From positions 150,746,354 through 150,806,710 of the forward strand of contig JBOZIK010000001.1 of NCBI GenBank assembly GCA_051453625.1: DNA of 60,357 nt, written 5' to 3'. Position 1 is the first letter of the stretch. The number at the start of each line of letters is the position of its first letter. Source of the DNA: Welwitschia mirabilis (Eukaryota > Gnetophyta > Gnetopsida > Welwitschiales). Below are positions 22,101 to 33,689 of the stretch, piece by piece. The notes beneath the pieces are model-generated. The model made no database searches and had not been told where the DNA came from. It saw only the letters and a list, made by a program, of their open reading frames with translations. The position numbers were made by a program, and so were the translations under genes.

Positions 22101-24300
22101 CATAATAGCTTACTTCATTAAAAAACGTTTTTGTACATTGTCAAAAATAAAACCATTGTGTGTGTGTAGAGACATCGGAAAATATGAAGACACTTTTGTA
22201 TAGTTTCATTTAGGGCAGTAATCTAGGAGACTATTATGCAGGAACAATAACAAAATTTGATGACCATGGCTAGAGTGCTTCAACCTTTACATTGAAATTT
22301 ATGCAAGCATCAGCATTCATCATTCTTATTATAAATATACAAGAAAAAGCATTGACTATATCTTAAATCTATGATAAAGGGCCTTGCATCGATCAATGAA
22401 CATGAGAGGGAAAGAAAATCAAAGTCAAAGGAGAGAATGAAGTTAGGAATCTGCTTTAGCACTACTAATTTTTGTCATCTCCGTTCAAAGCATAGATTAA
22501 AAATAGAGTATGTTATCTTTTATTAGCTAAAGTTATTAGTAGATTTATTCTTACTACATTTTATTTTTAAGATATTTTTTGGGAGCCCATTTCTTTGGAG
22601 AGCTTTAATGAATCATTTGATATAAAAATGCATCTATGCGTTCATGCATTAGGTAATAACTTATTTTAGAGATTTTATGCTTGTCCATTAGGGAATAAGT
22701 TCTTTTGTAGATTTATTGCTAAGCTGTGTTACTTTGGAAGGTAAGTTAGTCTCATTTGATGACTTTATAGGTAACTTATAATCATTTGATACTTTTTTGA
22801 AGCAATAAAAACTTACAAAATCAACATCCAAATTTTTTTGAAGATAGATCATGCCAGTGCTAGGTATGAAGAAGGACTTTGTAAGCTATGAAGAAGTGTC
22901 ATGATGAGATAAATATAGAAATTAGAGTTGCAAGTGAGGTAATAAGCATAAACGTGGTTCATCTAGTAACTGAATTAGAGCAAGAAAGGCTTGGAGATCC
23001 TAAAGATCCTCTAATTCTCTTTCATATTTGGAACTATAGTACTCCTCCTCAAAGACATGGAATTCATGAATGATTACTCTATTTCTTGTTGTGAATATTA
23101 TGGTTTTTATGATAGAAATGGTGATTAATAATTACCCAAATAATTTGAACAGCCATAGATTTCTAAGAAGGTTTTTGTTTTAGTTACCCGAGGAGAATCC
23201 TCTATTAGGCTCCTCTTCCTCTACATGAGTTGATCTTTGTTCTTCTTGCTTTACTGTTTTCATTTATAACTTTTAGTTTAGATTCCTTAAAGATCATTTT
23301 TTATTGTATCTTTTACATTAAAATAAATTGTATGAAGTTCTATAAATGCCATGTTCATTAGCTATGTTTCAGAATTCCCAATTTTTTAGTTTATCTTTGG
23401 ACACATATCTTTCCATTTATAATTGTTTAAAATCATTTTTCTAAAATTGTTTAATTATATGTTTACACATAAGAATTAATGCCTGGGTTTTACACCTTTT
23501 TCTAATTTTCTACCTTGGCTTTCCTTGAATGAACTATAAATTTTCTTGATCTAAAATATTTTTTAGATTTCTAAATCTCTAAAACTTTTAAGATAGTTAT
23601 GAAAAAAAGTTCTATTACTTTGTTATGTGCTATAATTTCTTATAGTCGTAATTTGTTTGTGATTTGTAAAGCTTTGTGATTCATTTTTAAAGTAGCCATT
23701 GTGTATTGGTGGGACTTGCTATGTAACTTTACATTAGGCTTAGGATTTGTTTTTGAGATTGAAATGTATTTGCCAAATGCACTCACCCTTTTTGTGGGTT
23801 TGATTTTTCCTTTTTATAAATAATCATTAGTGTTTGGAATGCATAAGATGGATATACACTTACATGTTTAGAATGCAAAGCCCTTTTTCATAACTTGCAA
23901 AGCCCTTCTGTGAAGAAGTCTAGTTTGTTGTAATGAAATTACTTAGGCTAATTATTGTTGTGGTGATCCTGTAATAGGTATGTGCCTATCATTCTTATGG
24001 TTCTTGTGAATAGAAGCGAAGGAATTGGAACTGGATGGAGTTATTTTATACCTAATTATAATCTTAGAGATATAATTACAAATATTATAAGAATTCTTAA
24101 TGATAAGACTATGTAGGCCATGGATACTTAATATAAGGACTTTAAGGTAAACTTCTATGTCCATCAGAAAGCTTTCATTTATGTTATTTCTTTTCCTTTT
24201 AAGGATACTTAAATAGACTATAAAACGTATTCTCTTCTTTTGTCACTACGAAGGATACTATTAAATAAACATTCAGAAAGAAGAATGATGTAACCTACAT
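22101..24300. other. CACTA-2 interior, no identified gene
   Basis: AT-rich sequence with a few frames of 60-70 codons. The frame at 22888-23073 has a mixed composition (ELEQERLGDPKDPLILF) and might be a captured exon, but I do not recognise it. The stretches 23200-23800 look like intron sequence. Confidence 0.4.
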
Positions 24301-25130
24301 AATAAATGGTATCATAGAGGATTTTGATGAAATAACATTAAGAATAATAGAGATTCTAGTTTGAAAATGGGCTCAAGATTACAAAGAGCTTTTGAAGGGA
24401 CTCATGCCAAATTCCTCTAATAAATCCAAGCCTAATTTTATCGAGGTATTTAATATTGTAAACTAGTTTATGATTTACTATAGAAATATCTCTAAAGTAT
24501 GAAGATTTATTGTATGTTTATTAAAGTAAAATTCTATTTCTTCAAGACTACAGGGAGTATAATACTAATACAAGGGTTCACTTTGAGGTGATGCTTTTGA
24601 AATAAAACATGAAGATTATACTCCAAGAAGGTCTACTAAAGAAATTCAAACTCACTTTATTAATCAGCACAAGCAAAATGCATGTATTTTATGTAAAGGA
24701 AGGAATCTAGAAATATGAGACACCTAAAAAGCGTAAGCCCTTTATGTTATTACAGTTCTTACCTTTTCATGTTTTTTTAATATGACTCTTGCTTCATGTT
24801 TTATTTTCTGATAGCAAACATTTTTTGTTCTGCAGGTCTTCTATCTAATCTAGTTTGAATTCTATGCATAGAGAAAAGTAACATTTAATTTATAATTTTG
24901 AAGAAATTATTTCTTCTAGAATATAAAATAGCCTTTTATATCATACTGTGCTTTTAGATACATAGTGATAAAAGACCTTTATCCCATAAAAGAAAGTTCA
25001 AATGGCCAACCTTGAATTGGAGATCTTAAAACTAGAAAACAAAATCAAATTCATCGTGGGGATTATCAATAGATAAATAATAGTAAGCAATTGGAAGAGG
25101 ACTAATCTCTTTATGGAGTTCAAGAACAAA
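24301..25130 (+). pseudogene. DNA topoisomerase II gene fragment (four exon pieces) captured by CACTA-2
   Basis: Intact topoisomerase II passes one DNA duplex through another. This piece covers only part of the C-terminal half of the breakage-reunion region. Piece A (24301-24445) reads NGIIEDFDEITLRIIEILV, a stop, then KWAQDYKELLKGLM. Piece B (24547-~24735) contains VHFEVMLLK, a stop, then LQEGLLKKFKLTLLISTSKM and KYET. Piece C (24836-~24880) is FYLI, stop, FEFYA. Piece D (~24987-25125) is MANLELEILKLENKIKFIVG followed by SNWKRTNLFMEFK. Order and spacing match the family (TTLRITELPVRKWTQDY, LKKFKL...STSNMH, NKVRFILGVVNG). The LPV(R)KW position is now TGA, which fits a CGA-to-TGA decay. Introns are retained, so capture was from genomic DNA. 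Confidence 0.8.
24446..24546 (+). other. Retained intron in topoisomerase II fragment
   Basis: The sequence starts GTATTT after TTTATCGAG and ends TTCTTCAAG before ACTACAGGG. Its removal places PNFIE next to a YREYN-like reading, as in the intact family, apart from one missing base. Confidence 0.55.
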
Positions 25131-25247
25131 GTAAATACACTCATTAAATTGATGAATATCACTAATGTTAAAGTTATATTTGTGTAGTAAATATCTAAAG
25201 AAAATAAGATGGCAATGAAAAATGTCTTGACCAGATGAGGTAGCTTT

Positions 25248-25347
25248 TTATGAGTAAAACCTAAACATCGAGATAGAAAGGAAAAAAAAAAAATAAAATA
25301 AATGATATTTTCAAGGATAATGAACTTGAGAGATATTAATTGTCTAA
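25248..25347. repeat. 100 bp duplicate, left flank of gap
   Basis: This stretch equals 25448-25547 with one substitution (AAATAAATG here, AAATAACTG there). It ends exactly where the gap begins, and the other copy starts exactly where the gap ends. Confidence 0.95.
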
Positions 25348-25447
25348 NNNNNNNNNNNNNNNNNNNNNNNNNNNNNNNNNNNNNNNNNNNNNNNNNNNNN
25401 NNNNNNNNNNNNNNNNNNNNNNNNNNNNNNNNNNNNNNNNNNNNNNN
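25348..25447. other. Assembly gap (100 N), probably artefactual
   Basis: Exactly 100 N between two nearly identical 100 bp sequences. The simplest explanation is two contig ends that overlap but were not merged, so no sequence may be missing here. Confidence 0.95.
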
Positions 25448-25547
25448 TTATGAGTAAAACCTAAACATCGAGATAGAAAGGAAAAAAAAAAAATAAAATA
25501 ACTGATATTTTCAAGGATAATGAACTTGAGAGATATTAATTGTCTAA
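25448..25547. repeat. 100 bp duplicate, right flank of gap
   Basis: Second copy of 25248-25347, beginning at the first base after the N run. Confidence 0.95.
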
Positions 25548-27810
25548 TGAAGCTAATAAATTGCCAAGAGGGAGATGTTTTATACACCAAGATGTCTAAT
25601 AATAAAAAGGACACTAGTCTTTTCCAATGTCTAGAAGTGTTCATTATGATCTTTCCTACTTCTATGCACTTTTCTCATACTATGGATTGATTGTGTTTTG
25701 TTCCTATTTCATTTAATGTTATGCCCTTCCTCATGTATTCTTCCTAGCATTTTAAATTTGAATAAAATAAACATAAGAAAAAATAATACTGAGCTGACAT
25801 CTCCTTTCTGTAAAATTTCTCTCCTGTAGTTGATTTTTTAGCCTCTTTGCATTATGCTAAATGCCTTTCATCCTACTTCTATGTCTCCATTTTTCTTCAC
25901 ATAGTATTTTTTTTCTATCATTGTGTATTCTCTCTTACACAGTGCATTCTTGAAGCATTTTTCAGAGGGAAATAGAAGTACTTATCAAAGGTTTGTTATC
26001 AAGTTAAGAAATTATATTTTCTTAATTGTTTCTCTTCTATAAAGATTAATTTCAAGTCCATTTTAAGTATTCTTGAGCACAGTCTTATAAATGCAAGACT
26101 AATACTCATTTAAGTTTCCATTCTTTAGTGTGATTATTATAAGTTCATGTAGGAATCATTTGATAAGAAGTTGACAAAGTTCTTCAACTTAGTGTTAATA
26201 ATGCTAGAAATGTTATTTCAAAACTGACATTTAAAGCTATTGACATTGCTTTCTACATATAGATTTACTTTTTAGTTTTCAAATCATAGGAAAATATTAA
26301 GTGCAAAGAAAATTATCTATCTATCCTTTAGCTTTTTGGTAGATTTAATATTTAAAACTTAATTATTTTATTTGTTATTTATTTAGTTTCCTTAAGAATT
26401 TAATTATTAGAGAACATCTGAGAGCCCTAGTTATGAGCAAGCCAAATGATAAACTTTGTTTAGTAGAGTTCATGAAAATTTTTCATGTTGATTCTAATTT
26501 TTAAAGTAGTGGATGTAAGGTGTATTTGTTTCTTACTAGTTTTACTGTTATCAGTATGAAATGCAAGGCTAAGCATGTAGCTAGAGGTTATGTAATTAAT
26601 GGAAATAAAATGTGGTGCACCAATGATCCAACTGCATAAAATTTGATAGTACATTTTTCTCTATCAAATTTAAATGCATTTTAAGATATGTCTATAATTT
26701 TGTTGAGAATCCAAAAAAGGCAACTTTCTGTTTGATGAAACTTCAAAATATTTCAAAAATTAAATTGATGTTATGAAAGGTTATTGAGAAGTCATTAAGT
26801 TACACTACGAGAAAGAGTGTAAAGACAAGAATGATCATTCTTTCTAGTGTAAAAAACATGATTTTGATGTTTTAACTAAAGATTTATATGGTTTATTTAA
26901 TATCCATTATAACGTGGTGGACAAGAAATAATTTTCCTATGTTTAGGATGTATGGATTTTTCAACATGTTCAATAACTAAGGTAAAACAACTTATGTTAA
27001 TGTATTGTGATTATTCTGTAAAGTTTTGGTTAAATATATTTTAATTTTGCTAAGTAAAAAGCCATAATTTGGCTCTAATATAATTATAATATTGTTATTA
27101 TTAATTTTCATGAAACCTATGAGTGCAACTGTCTATGAGCAGTGATTTTATTGTTCTTAATATATAGGCATGTTAATGGTATCTATGGAACTATGAATTT
27201 CTAGAAGTTAAAAAGAACTTGTCCTAGCTAAATGCAAGGTCGCAAGGTTTAAGATGCCTATCACCCTAGAGGAGATGTATGTGATCTAATTATCAAATAA
27301 GATTTGAAATGGCAATGTGGAAGATGGTTAGAAAGGAATAAAACATTGAAAATATGGGCAAGATTAAGAAGATGATTGGAAGAGAATTACATCAGAAACA
27401 TGTTGATGGTGAACTTAGATCTTTTTTCTTCTTTATTTGTATTATTACTATCTTTTATTTCTTTCTAATTAATAAAAGAGGCATTCCATCCCATAATGAT
27501 ATTATTTTTATGTATATTTACTAAGATCATGGTAAAGGGATAATATTGTTTAGAGTTCTAACTCTATTGCAAGATTTATAAAACATAAGGTTATCCTGAA
27601 GGATGTATCATAAGCATTTTGTGAGTAGGATATATCTTGTTTGTAGCATTTTGTATGCATTCTCGAAATACTCTACTATTGGCTATTAAGAATGGCCTAT
27701 GTCTTGCATTTTCTCCAAAAATCAAGATTTTTGCATCTTTTTAAGGACATAGGATAGAAAGAGCTCAGATGTCATGAACTTTCTACGGTTTCTATTTTTT
27801 AGTCTTGATG
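25548..27810. other. CACTA-2 interior, nothing recognised
   Basis: About 2.3 kb of AT-rich sequence with only short frames on either strand. I find no repeat array, RNA gene or familiar protein motif. Confidence 0.5.
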
Positions 27811-27811
27811 G

Positions 27812-28034
27812 TTATCTTTAGTTCTAAAGTTCATAACAATGAGGGGATAAAATGAACAGTTTATTACAAGAAGCTTGTAAAATTTCCAAGATTGTAGCTC
27901 AAAAGGAGGAGATGATAATTGTTTCATCTTACTATTTATCTTCAATTCTAAAGTTTATAGCAATGAGTGGATGAAATGAACAGTTTATTGCAAGAAGCCT
28001 TGTCAAATTTCCAAGATTGTAGATCAAAAGAAGG
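27812..28034 (+). repeat. Two-copy tandem repeat (~124 bp period) in CACTA-2
   Basis: TTATCTTTAGTTCTAAAGTT...TTTCCAAGATTGTAGCTC (27812-27909) recurs as TTATCTTCAATTCTAAAGTT...TTTCCAAGATTGTAGATC (27936-28034). Roughly nine in ten bases match by eye. Confidence 0.8.
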
Positions 28035-30377
28035 ATACAAGAAATGTTTACATTGATATTTAAGATTAACTATCTTTAATTGGATAAAAGGCAAGTAGCT
28101 AAACAACATAACAACATAACTAAGGTCCAAGTCATGAATTGAAGAGTGTCAATTTAAGTATTTAAATGGTTAATTTAGAAGGAAAGAGGTATACACCTTA
28201 TTTAATAACATATATATTTAGTATTAGTTAATTAAAGAAAAACCACATATCACACATTAAAATCCCTAGTCTACGTGGCCTATGATTCATACCCAAGAGA
28301 TTGAAGTCTAGTAGAGCTTAAAATACATGGGTAGAGTGTTAGAATATGGGACTACTAAATAACAGATTATTTATTTAATTAATTTATAATAGAGATGTTA
28401 ATTTAAATATAAATCTTTATGGATGATTTAAGATTCATTAAATTTAGATCCATGTCTATAAAGGAGATATAAGATCAAGTAATGATCTAATATTTCTAAT
28501 AATAATTATGAACTTACTAAATAAAAATGTGCTAGGTTAAAAGGAAAAATCTGATTTAGATTAAAACCAAATTTATCATAATTCTTAATGAAATTTTGTA
28601 ATTAGTTTATTTTTATTTAAGATGCTTATTCCTAAAGTATTATATCTCTATCTAGATTAATAAAAATTAAAATGTAATTGAGGTAGTTTGGAGAAAGGAT
28701 ATTACATGGACGAAAATCAATGATTTGGATTAAGTTTTGCATAGGAAAAGATGATTGGATCTGATCTTAACTAAATCCTTTAATTTTCTAATCAAACAAG
28801 TAAGAAATTAGAGAAATAGATAGAGATTTTGATTAGAGTAAGATTGAACTTATCAAAAGTAATGATAAGTTTTATAATGATAGTTTCTCAATGAGAACTG
28901 AACTAATTAGTGGAAGGAGCCAGATTGGATGGTCTTCCAACTTTTCAAATAATATCTATTTTATTTCTTGTAATTCTTATTATTAAAGTATAATAAAAAA
29001 TAAGTCTCTAATTCCTAGTAGAGTGCATGTACACCCCATTCATGTCCTAGTTTAATTATTAGTTGTTACCTTAGTAAAATATTGGGAACATTAGAGAACT
29101 AAAGTCTAGTCTAATAACTGCACACTAATATATGGGATGTGCTAGTAACTTACATAAACTATCTGAAAAGCAAGGGATGTCACATGACTATCTATGATAA
29201 GGATGTCATCTAGTTAAGAGAGCTTGTAGGAAAGGATGCACCTTGTAGGAACTAGTTTGAATAGTCTTATTCTTGAAATTGTGCTTCGAGAAATGTATCC
29301 CCTACCTTAGGGACATCTGCCATGTAGATCTAAGCAACTTTAGTTAGGGTTGTATTGTAGGGCCATCATTTCTAAGTTACTATAAGGCTACTCATGTAGA
29401 GTATGGTTATATTACACTATTTTAGCTCTCACTAATTATGAATTCATTCAATTTCTCACTAAGATCATTAACACAATATTCATGTATATGCTTCTACTAT
29501 CATAGCCATATAAAGTTGTATAATTTTTTCTTAAATTACACTATGAATGTTTCCTAATTATTTGTTTAAAATATAAATAGTAAAACTAACTTGTTAATCA
29601 TCCATTATAATTGGAGATGGAAATAGCATGAATTCTACATCATTCAACTGGTTTTAAGAATCAAAGAAGAATGGTAATCAACATGATTTTGAATTATTCT
29701 CTTGGAAAATAGTTCTTATCTCTCTTTAATCATCAATATTAATCTATACATCTAGTATTTATATATTACATTCCTTGCTTGATGGAGTCATGTTTATTAG
29801 TCCAAAATCATGTTTCCTATCTTTTAGAATTTGACTTATCTTCTAATCTTTGGAAGCAGAAATGAAGCTTGTACATTTTTCTCAATTAAAACATTGGTTT
29901 AGAAATTTCTAAAAAAATGCCAACTCAAAAAAACAACTGGCATAGCGATTGATCAATCCTTAAAAAATAATTATTTAATATAAAAACCAACATTGTAAGC
30001 TTGGAAATTTTGAAAAATATTTTAAGGTACATTGTCCTTTATATGTTATGTGTGGTTGCTTTATCTTGTCATGTGCTTCCAAAAAATCCCACATTCCTAA
30101 ACATGTTTAAGAACCCATTTTCATGTTATAGAACATACTAGCATGATTCCTAGAACCTTGCATTAGATTTCTCTAGTTTAGTTTTTTCATCCTTTTAATC
30201 CCTTCTATTACTATTTGATGATATCCCCCATTTTCTTAGTATTTTTTTCATTTATATGTTTTTTTATTATTTAATTCTATTATAATTAGCTCAGAACTTA
30301 TCATTTATGATTTTTTGAAAGGAAAAGAAGGGAAAAAAATTGAAATACCAAGTATATGCTGGAAAGTACTTGATCTA
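28035..30377. other. CACTA-2 interior, nothing recognised
   Basis: AT-rich sequence without long frames, up to the nested LTR element. The stretch 29210-29420 is somewhat richer in G and C and might be an old captured piece, but I cannot assign it. Confidence 0.5.
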
Positions 30378-30382
30378 ATAAT
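30378..30382. repeat. Target-site duplication ATAAT, left
   Basis: Immediately precedes the 5' LTR at 30383 and equals 32751-32755. A perfect 5 bp duplication is the signature of LTR retrotransposon integration. Confidence 0.9.
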
Positions 30383-30590
30383 TGTTCAATATTTTCCCAT
30401 TTTAAAGTGGTTGATTATAACCACTCCCCCTTTTCTCTCTCTTTTCCTTAATTTTCGTCATGAGATTTGTATATATTTTTATTTTTGTAATGAAAAATCT
30501 GAGCTGATTTCATCAAAGATCATTCTTGCTCCTTGGGACTTTCTCCCAGATCTTGGGCCTTTTGCATATTATGGATCTTTAGATCCAACA
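30383..30590 (+). repeat. 5' LTR of nested element (208 bp)
   Basis: Starts TGTTCAATATTTTCCC and ends TTAGATCCAACA. It differs from the 3' LTR by roughly two dozen substitutions and small indels by eye, so the insertion is not recent. Confidence 0.92.
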
Positions 30591-30592
30591 AA

Positions 30593-30604
30593 TGGTATCA
30601 GAGC
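30593..30604 (+). other. Primer-binding site for initiator Met tRNA
   Basis: TGGTATCAGAGC, two bases after the 5' LTR, is the standard plant site complementary to the 3' end of initiator tRNA-Met. Confidence 0.95.
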
Positions 30605-32307
30605 AAATCTAGGAATTTTTTTTGAGAAATGGAAATCCAAGAGGCCACATGAACATCAAAGTGTATGACTGCTCTAGTATAAGTAGCAGTATTTCAAGCA
30701 CTGGAGACAGGCCACCAAATCCAATCTACAGGTCTGTGCCTTACTAACCTAGAAAAGTGCTTGTGAACATCATTTGATGGCATCCACACAGAGATGTGAG
30801 TTCTTCTTCCAGCTCGAGATCTCGATCACCATCTGTAACATCTCTACATTCATCTTTAACATTAAATGCTTATGTGATCTATGCCCTCTCCAATTATCGC
30901 ATATGAGTCAAACGTGCATTCTAATTCCTATTTGACTTAATAGTATTTACTTGCTTTGCTGCAAAGAAAGGATTTCATTCAAGTAGGGAAGCAGAGTTTG
31001 ATCTACAGTGTTTTTTGTTTCAGGTGAAGGGTTTTATTTGAGGAAATTTTTTGATCCTTTGTAATCTTTCTCCACAGTTTCCGTTTGAGGAAATTTTTAA
31101 TTTTCTAGTTTGTAGGGTTTTTCCTTTTGAAAAGAAGGCTTTTACTAGTTATTGTTTGAGAGAGAATTTTCTGATTTATGACATTCTACCTTATTTCTGT
31201 GAAAGAAGAATTCATTCAAAAAATAAGGGGAGAGATTTTTTTTTTCTTACTTAAACTTGTCGATCTGAGTGATAAGGCATCTACTTATTGGAGATGAGCA
31301 GTTCAATTACAATAATGTTAACATCACTCTACTTTATAAGAGTGAAGATTTTATTATTTGGTAGAAGATGAATCATCCCTTACATTCTACTTTGACGAAT
31401 CTATGAGAAGCATAAGGAAGATGCAATGCAAATTCAGAGGAAGCAGAACTTGCACGGAATGATAGTGATTGGAGATTTGCTTAGTGATTTCAATTATGAC
31501 CCTCCTTATCCCAAAACTATTGCGGAATAACACCTTAGATCTGTGATTATTCATTAAAGCATTTCAGTCTAGAAAGGAAGGAATTGCATTGTAGGATGTG
31601 GTTTGTGAATTTGCAAGATCTGAATTTGAAGGAAACACCAAACAAAGGAACTAAAGAAATGCAAGAGAGACTAAACCAGCTTCATAGTGTCTGATGCCAA
31701 GGATACCATAAAGCAGAGTTCTTCTCCAGATCTGGTGGAATCTGGAAGCTTGTCTTTCAAAAGCTTTAGCATCTCAGACATAGCCAAATCAGTACCACTG
31801 GATGTGTCAGGGTTCATAAAAACGTAGCTTCAATTTGTCTATTGTCTCCTTTGGCTTTGACCTCAAAAGATTCTATTTTAAAAAAAATAGATTTCTCTAC
31901 CTCCTCATACTGATGGCACTGAAAAAAAAGAAAATAAAAAGTGGCCTATCCTATTCTCTTATCAAAGGTCATTATTTAAAATGATTTTCTACCTAATTTC
32001 TTCTTTGAAAGAGAGGGCAACATTGCCAACCAATGATGTAAGGGTGCCACATAGAAGACAAAGGTAATATCAAATACTTTTAATTTCCATGTAACTTATA
32101 TTAGACATATAGAACATATTTTATGCTATTTGATCATTAAAATAGTGGTTGAAAAATTATTTTATAAGATAAAATTTACCAACTCCCATTGATCGAAGCA
32201 AGACGGGATGGTTGATTAAGTGAAAGTTAGGTTGGGGGCTTGTCCCAACTAATTTATGTGATATGTAATTTCATATAAAAATAATGTTATGAGAAGTGGT
32301 ATGGATA

Positions 32308-32317
32308 NNNNNNNNNN
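32308..32317. other. Assembly gap (10 N)
   Basis: Ten N directly before the short tandem repeat at 32327-32430. Confidence 0.99.
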
Positions 32318-32326
32318 TTGCTTAGA

Positions 32327-32430
32327 TTTGTCCCAAGTTGTCCCAAGTTGTCTCGAGTTATCCCACTTTGTCCCGAGTTGTCCTAAGTTATCCCACTTTA
32401 TCCCAAGTTGTCCTAAGTTATTCCGCTTTA
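32327..32430 (+). repeat. Minisatellite with ~10-11 bp unit
   Basis: Variants of TTGTCCCAAG and TTATCCCACT alternate nine or ten times, for example TTGTCCCAAGTTGTCCCAAG at the start. A higher-order unit of about 30 bp is visible from 32360. The repeat is inside the nested LTR element and next to a gap. Confidence 0.85.
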
Positions 32431-32538
32431 TAGTGGTTATTCCATACTTATGTGATAAATTTGATATGAATTACTATTCTAGAGGCATGTTCTAGCACTT
32501 TAAATATGATAACAATCAAACTCTTAGATTTGTAATCA

Positions 32539-32546
32539 AGGGGGGG
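32539..32546 (+). other. Polypurine tract of nested LTR element
   Basis: AAGGGGGGG-type purine run just upstream of the 3' LTR start, the site from which plus-strand DNA synthesis is primed in this class. Confidence 0.8.
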
Positions 32547-32548
32547 TT

Positions 32549-32750
32549 TGTTGGATATTTTCCATTTTAAAGTGGTTGGTTATAATGACTCCCCATTTTC
32601 TCTCTATTTCCCTTAATTTTTGTCATGAGATTTATATTTTTTTTTTGTAATGAAAAATTTAAGCTGATTTTGTTGAAGATCATTCTCTCTCCCTAGGACT
32701 TTCTCCCAGTTCTTGAGCCTTCTGCATATTATGGATCTTTATATCCAACA
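32549..32750 (+). repeat. 3' LTR of nested element (202 bp)
   Basis: Starts TGTTGGATATTTTCC and ends TATATCCAACA, matching 30383-30590 along its length. Confidence 0.92.
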
Positions 32751-32755
32751 ATAAT
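32751..32755. repeat. Target-site duplication ATAAT, right
   Basis: Matches 30378-30382 exactly. Confidence 0.9.
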
Positions 32756-32827
32756 GAGGTTACTCATCTTATAGTTATTTTTGAACACCCATACAGATTT
32801 TGTATGTGGGACTAAGAGAAATTAGTA

Positions 32828-33177
32828 TTTCATACTCATGAAATGCTTCTTTATGGGTTTACTTATACAAGAACTACTAAGGTAACATTAGACATTGCAC
32901 AGGACCTACTAAAAGCATCTGATCAGTATCTACTAGAGACATTAAAACGTCTATGTAAAGAATGCATTATAGAGTTCATCATTATTTACTTTTTGTACCC
33001 CATAATTTTCTTGTTTCATAATTATATCTTGATGTAATTTGCTTTTATTACTAGCATCTTTGTTTATAAAATACCTCTGAAGCTTGTAAGCTAGTGGAAG
33101 ACTATCAAGCCTTACATCTGAGAAATAAGTGTTTACTTTTCATACTAGAGCATTACCAATAACTTTGTGGCTTATCT
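32828..33177 (+). pseudogene. BTB-ARM (ARIA/ABAP1-like) gene fragment captured by CACTA-2
   Basis: Plant proteins of this family combine Armadillo repeats with a BTB domain and act as adaptors. Only the BTB part is present here. The first exon piece (32828-~32977) reads EMLLYGFTYT, then KVTLDIAQDLLKASDQYLLE and TLKRLCKECII, which follows the family's FIYTGSVEVTLDIAQDLLRAADQYLLEGLKRLCE block. After about 100 bp of intron-like sequence, a second piece (33080-33177) reads ACKLVEDYQALHLRNKCLLF and ILEHYQ, matching the following LRxTCILFILEHF block. The retained intron shows DNA-level capture. A stop follows ILEHYQ and the upstream BTB half is decayed. Confidence 0.8.
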
Positions 33178-33352
33178 AGGTACATTCTCTATTTGCTATA
33201 AGAATTCTTTTTAATGAAATTATAAAACAATAAATGATGTATTCTATTTATTCTACAAGTTTTCTAAATTGATTGAAAGAATAATTCCACCATTATGAGA
33301 TTTCATGTGCCTAATTTTAAGGTCATTGCCACCTGTGTCTTAATGGTTAATA

Positions 33353-33631
33353 TTAGATCTTAGGCCTTGAAAGGTTTATATGACATGCAAATGAATGAAA
33401 TTTTGTACAAATAACCCATGCCTTACTATATGAGAGACCAAATCTTACTATTCTAATATGTACTTTTGAAATTGTCATGTTCCTGTTATTGGTAGCCTTA
33501 TTTTCTTTAGGCTCTCCTACTCTATAAACATGATTATCAAATCCATAACGACCTTGACACATCCAACTTGGATCCATCTTCCCTTCATCTATGAATGTAG
33601 GTCTCACACCCATAGGTTCTAAAGTGATCAA
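33353..33631 (-). pseudogene. Unidentified 92-codon open frame in CACTA-2
   Basis: The frame begins MITLEPMGVRPTFIDEG, continues KMDPSWMCQGRYGFDNHVYR and ends at a stop near the captured BTB fragment. Its amino-acid mix (Trp, Gly, Pro, Met, His, Cys) is protein-like and unlike chance AT-rich frames. I do not recognise the family. It could be a third captured fragment or an element-derived gene. Confidence 0.35.
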
Positions 33632-33689
33632 AATAAATTGAAACCTTACTATCTATAGTTTTTGGAAATTCTTCTTTAAAATAAATAGT

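Larger units (their letters stand above)
30605..32538 (+). other. Interior of nested LTR element, coding capacity unclear
   Basis: Contains short frames, among them 31051-31254 and fragments around 31270-31500 reading like GDEQFNYNNVNITLLYKSED, none open for more than about 70 codons. It has no Asp-protease, RT or integrase motif. Stretches near 31380-31850 are less AT-rich than their surroundings and could be remnants of a gag or of a captured gene. Confidence 0.5.
30383..32750 (+). mobile_element. Complete non-autonomous LTR retrotransposon (2.37 kb), nested in CACTA-2
   Basis: It has two ~205 bp LTRs (30383-30590 and 32549-32750) and a primer-binding site TGGTATCAGAGC (30593-30604) complementary to the plant initiator Met tRNA. 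A G-rich polypurine tract (32539-32546) precedes the 3' LTR, and 5 bp duplications (ATAAT) flank the element. The 1.96 kb interior has no recognisable gag or pol, so it would need proteins from another element, as TRIM- or LARD-like elements do. The interior near 30700-31900 has near-normal base composition and may hold decayed or captured coding sequence. Confidence 0.93.

Noticed and set aside
30315-30668. 117-codon frame
   Set aside because: It crosses the 5' LTR, primer-binding site and flank of the nested element, so it is open by chance.
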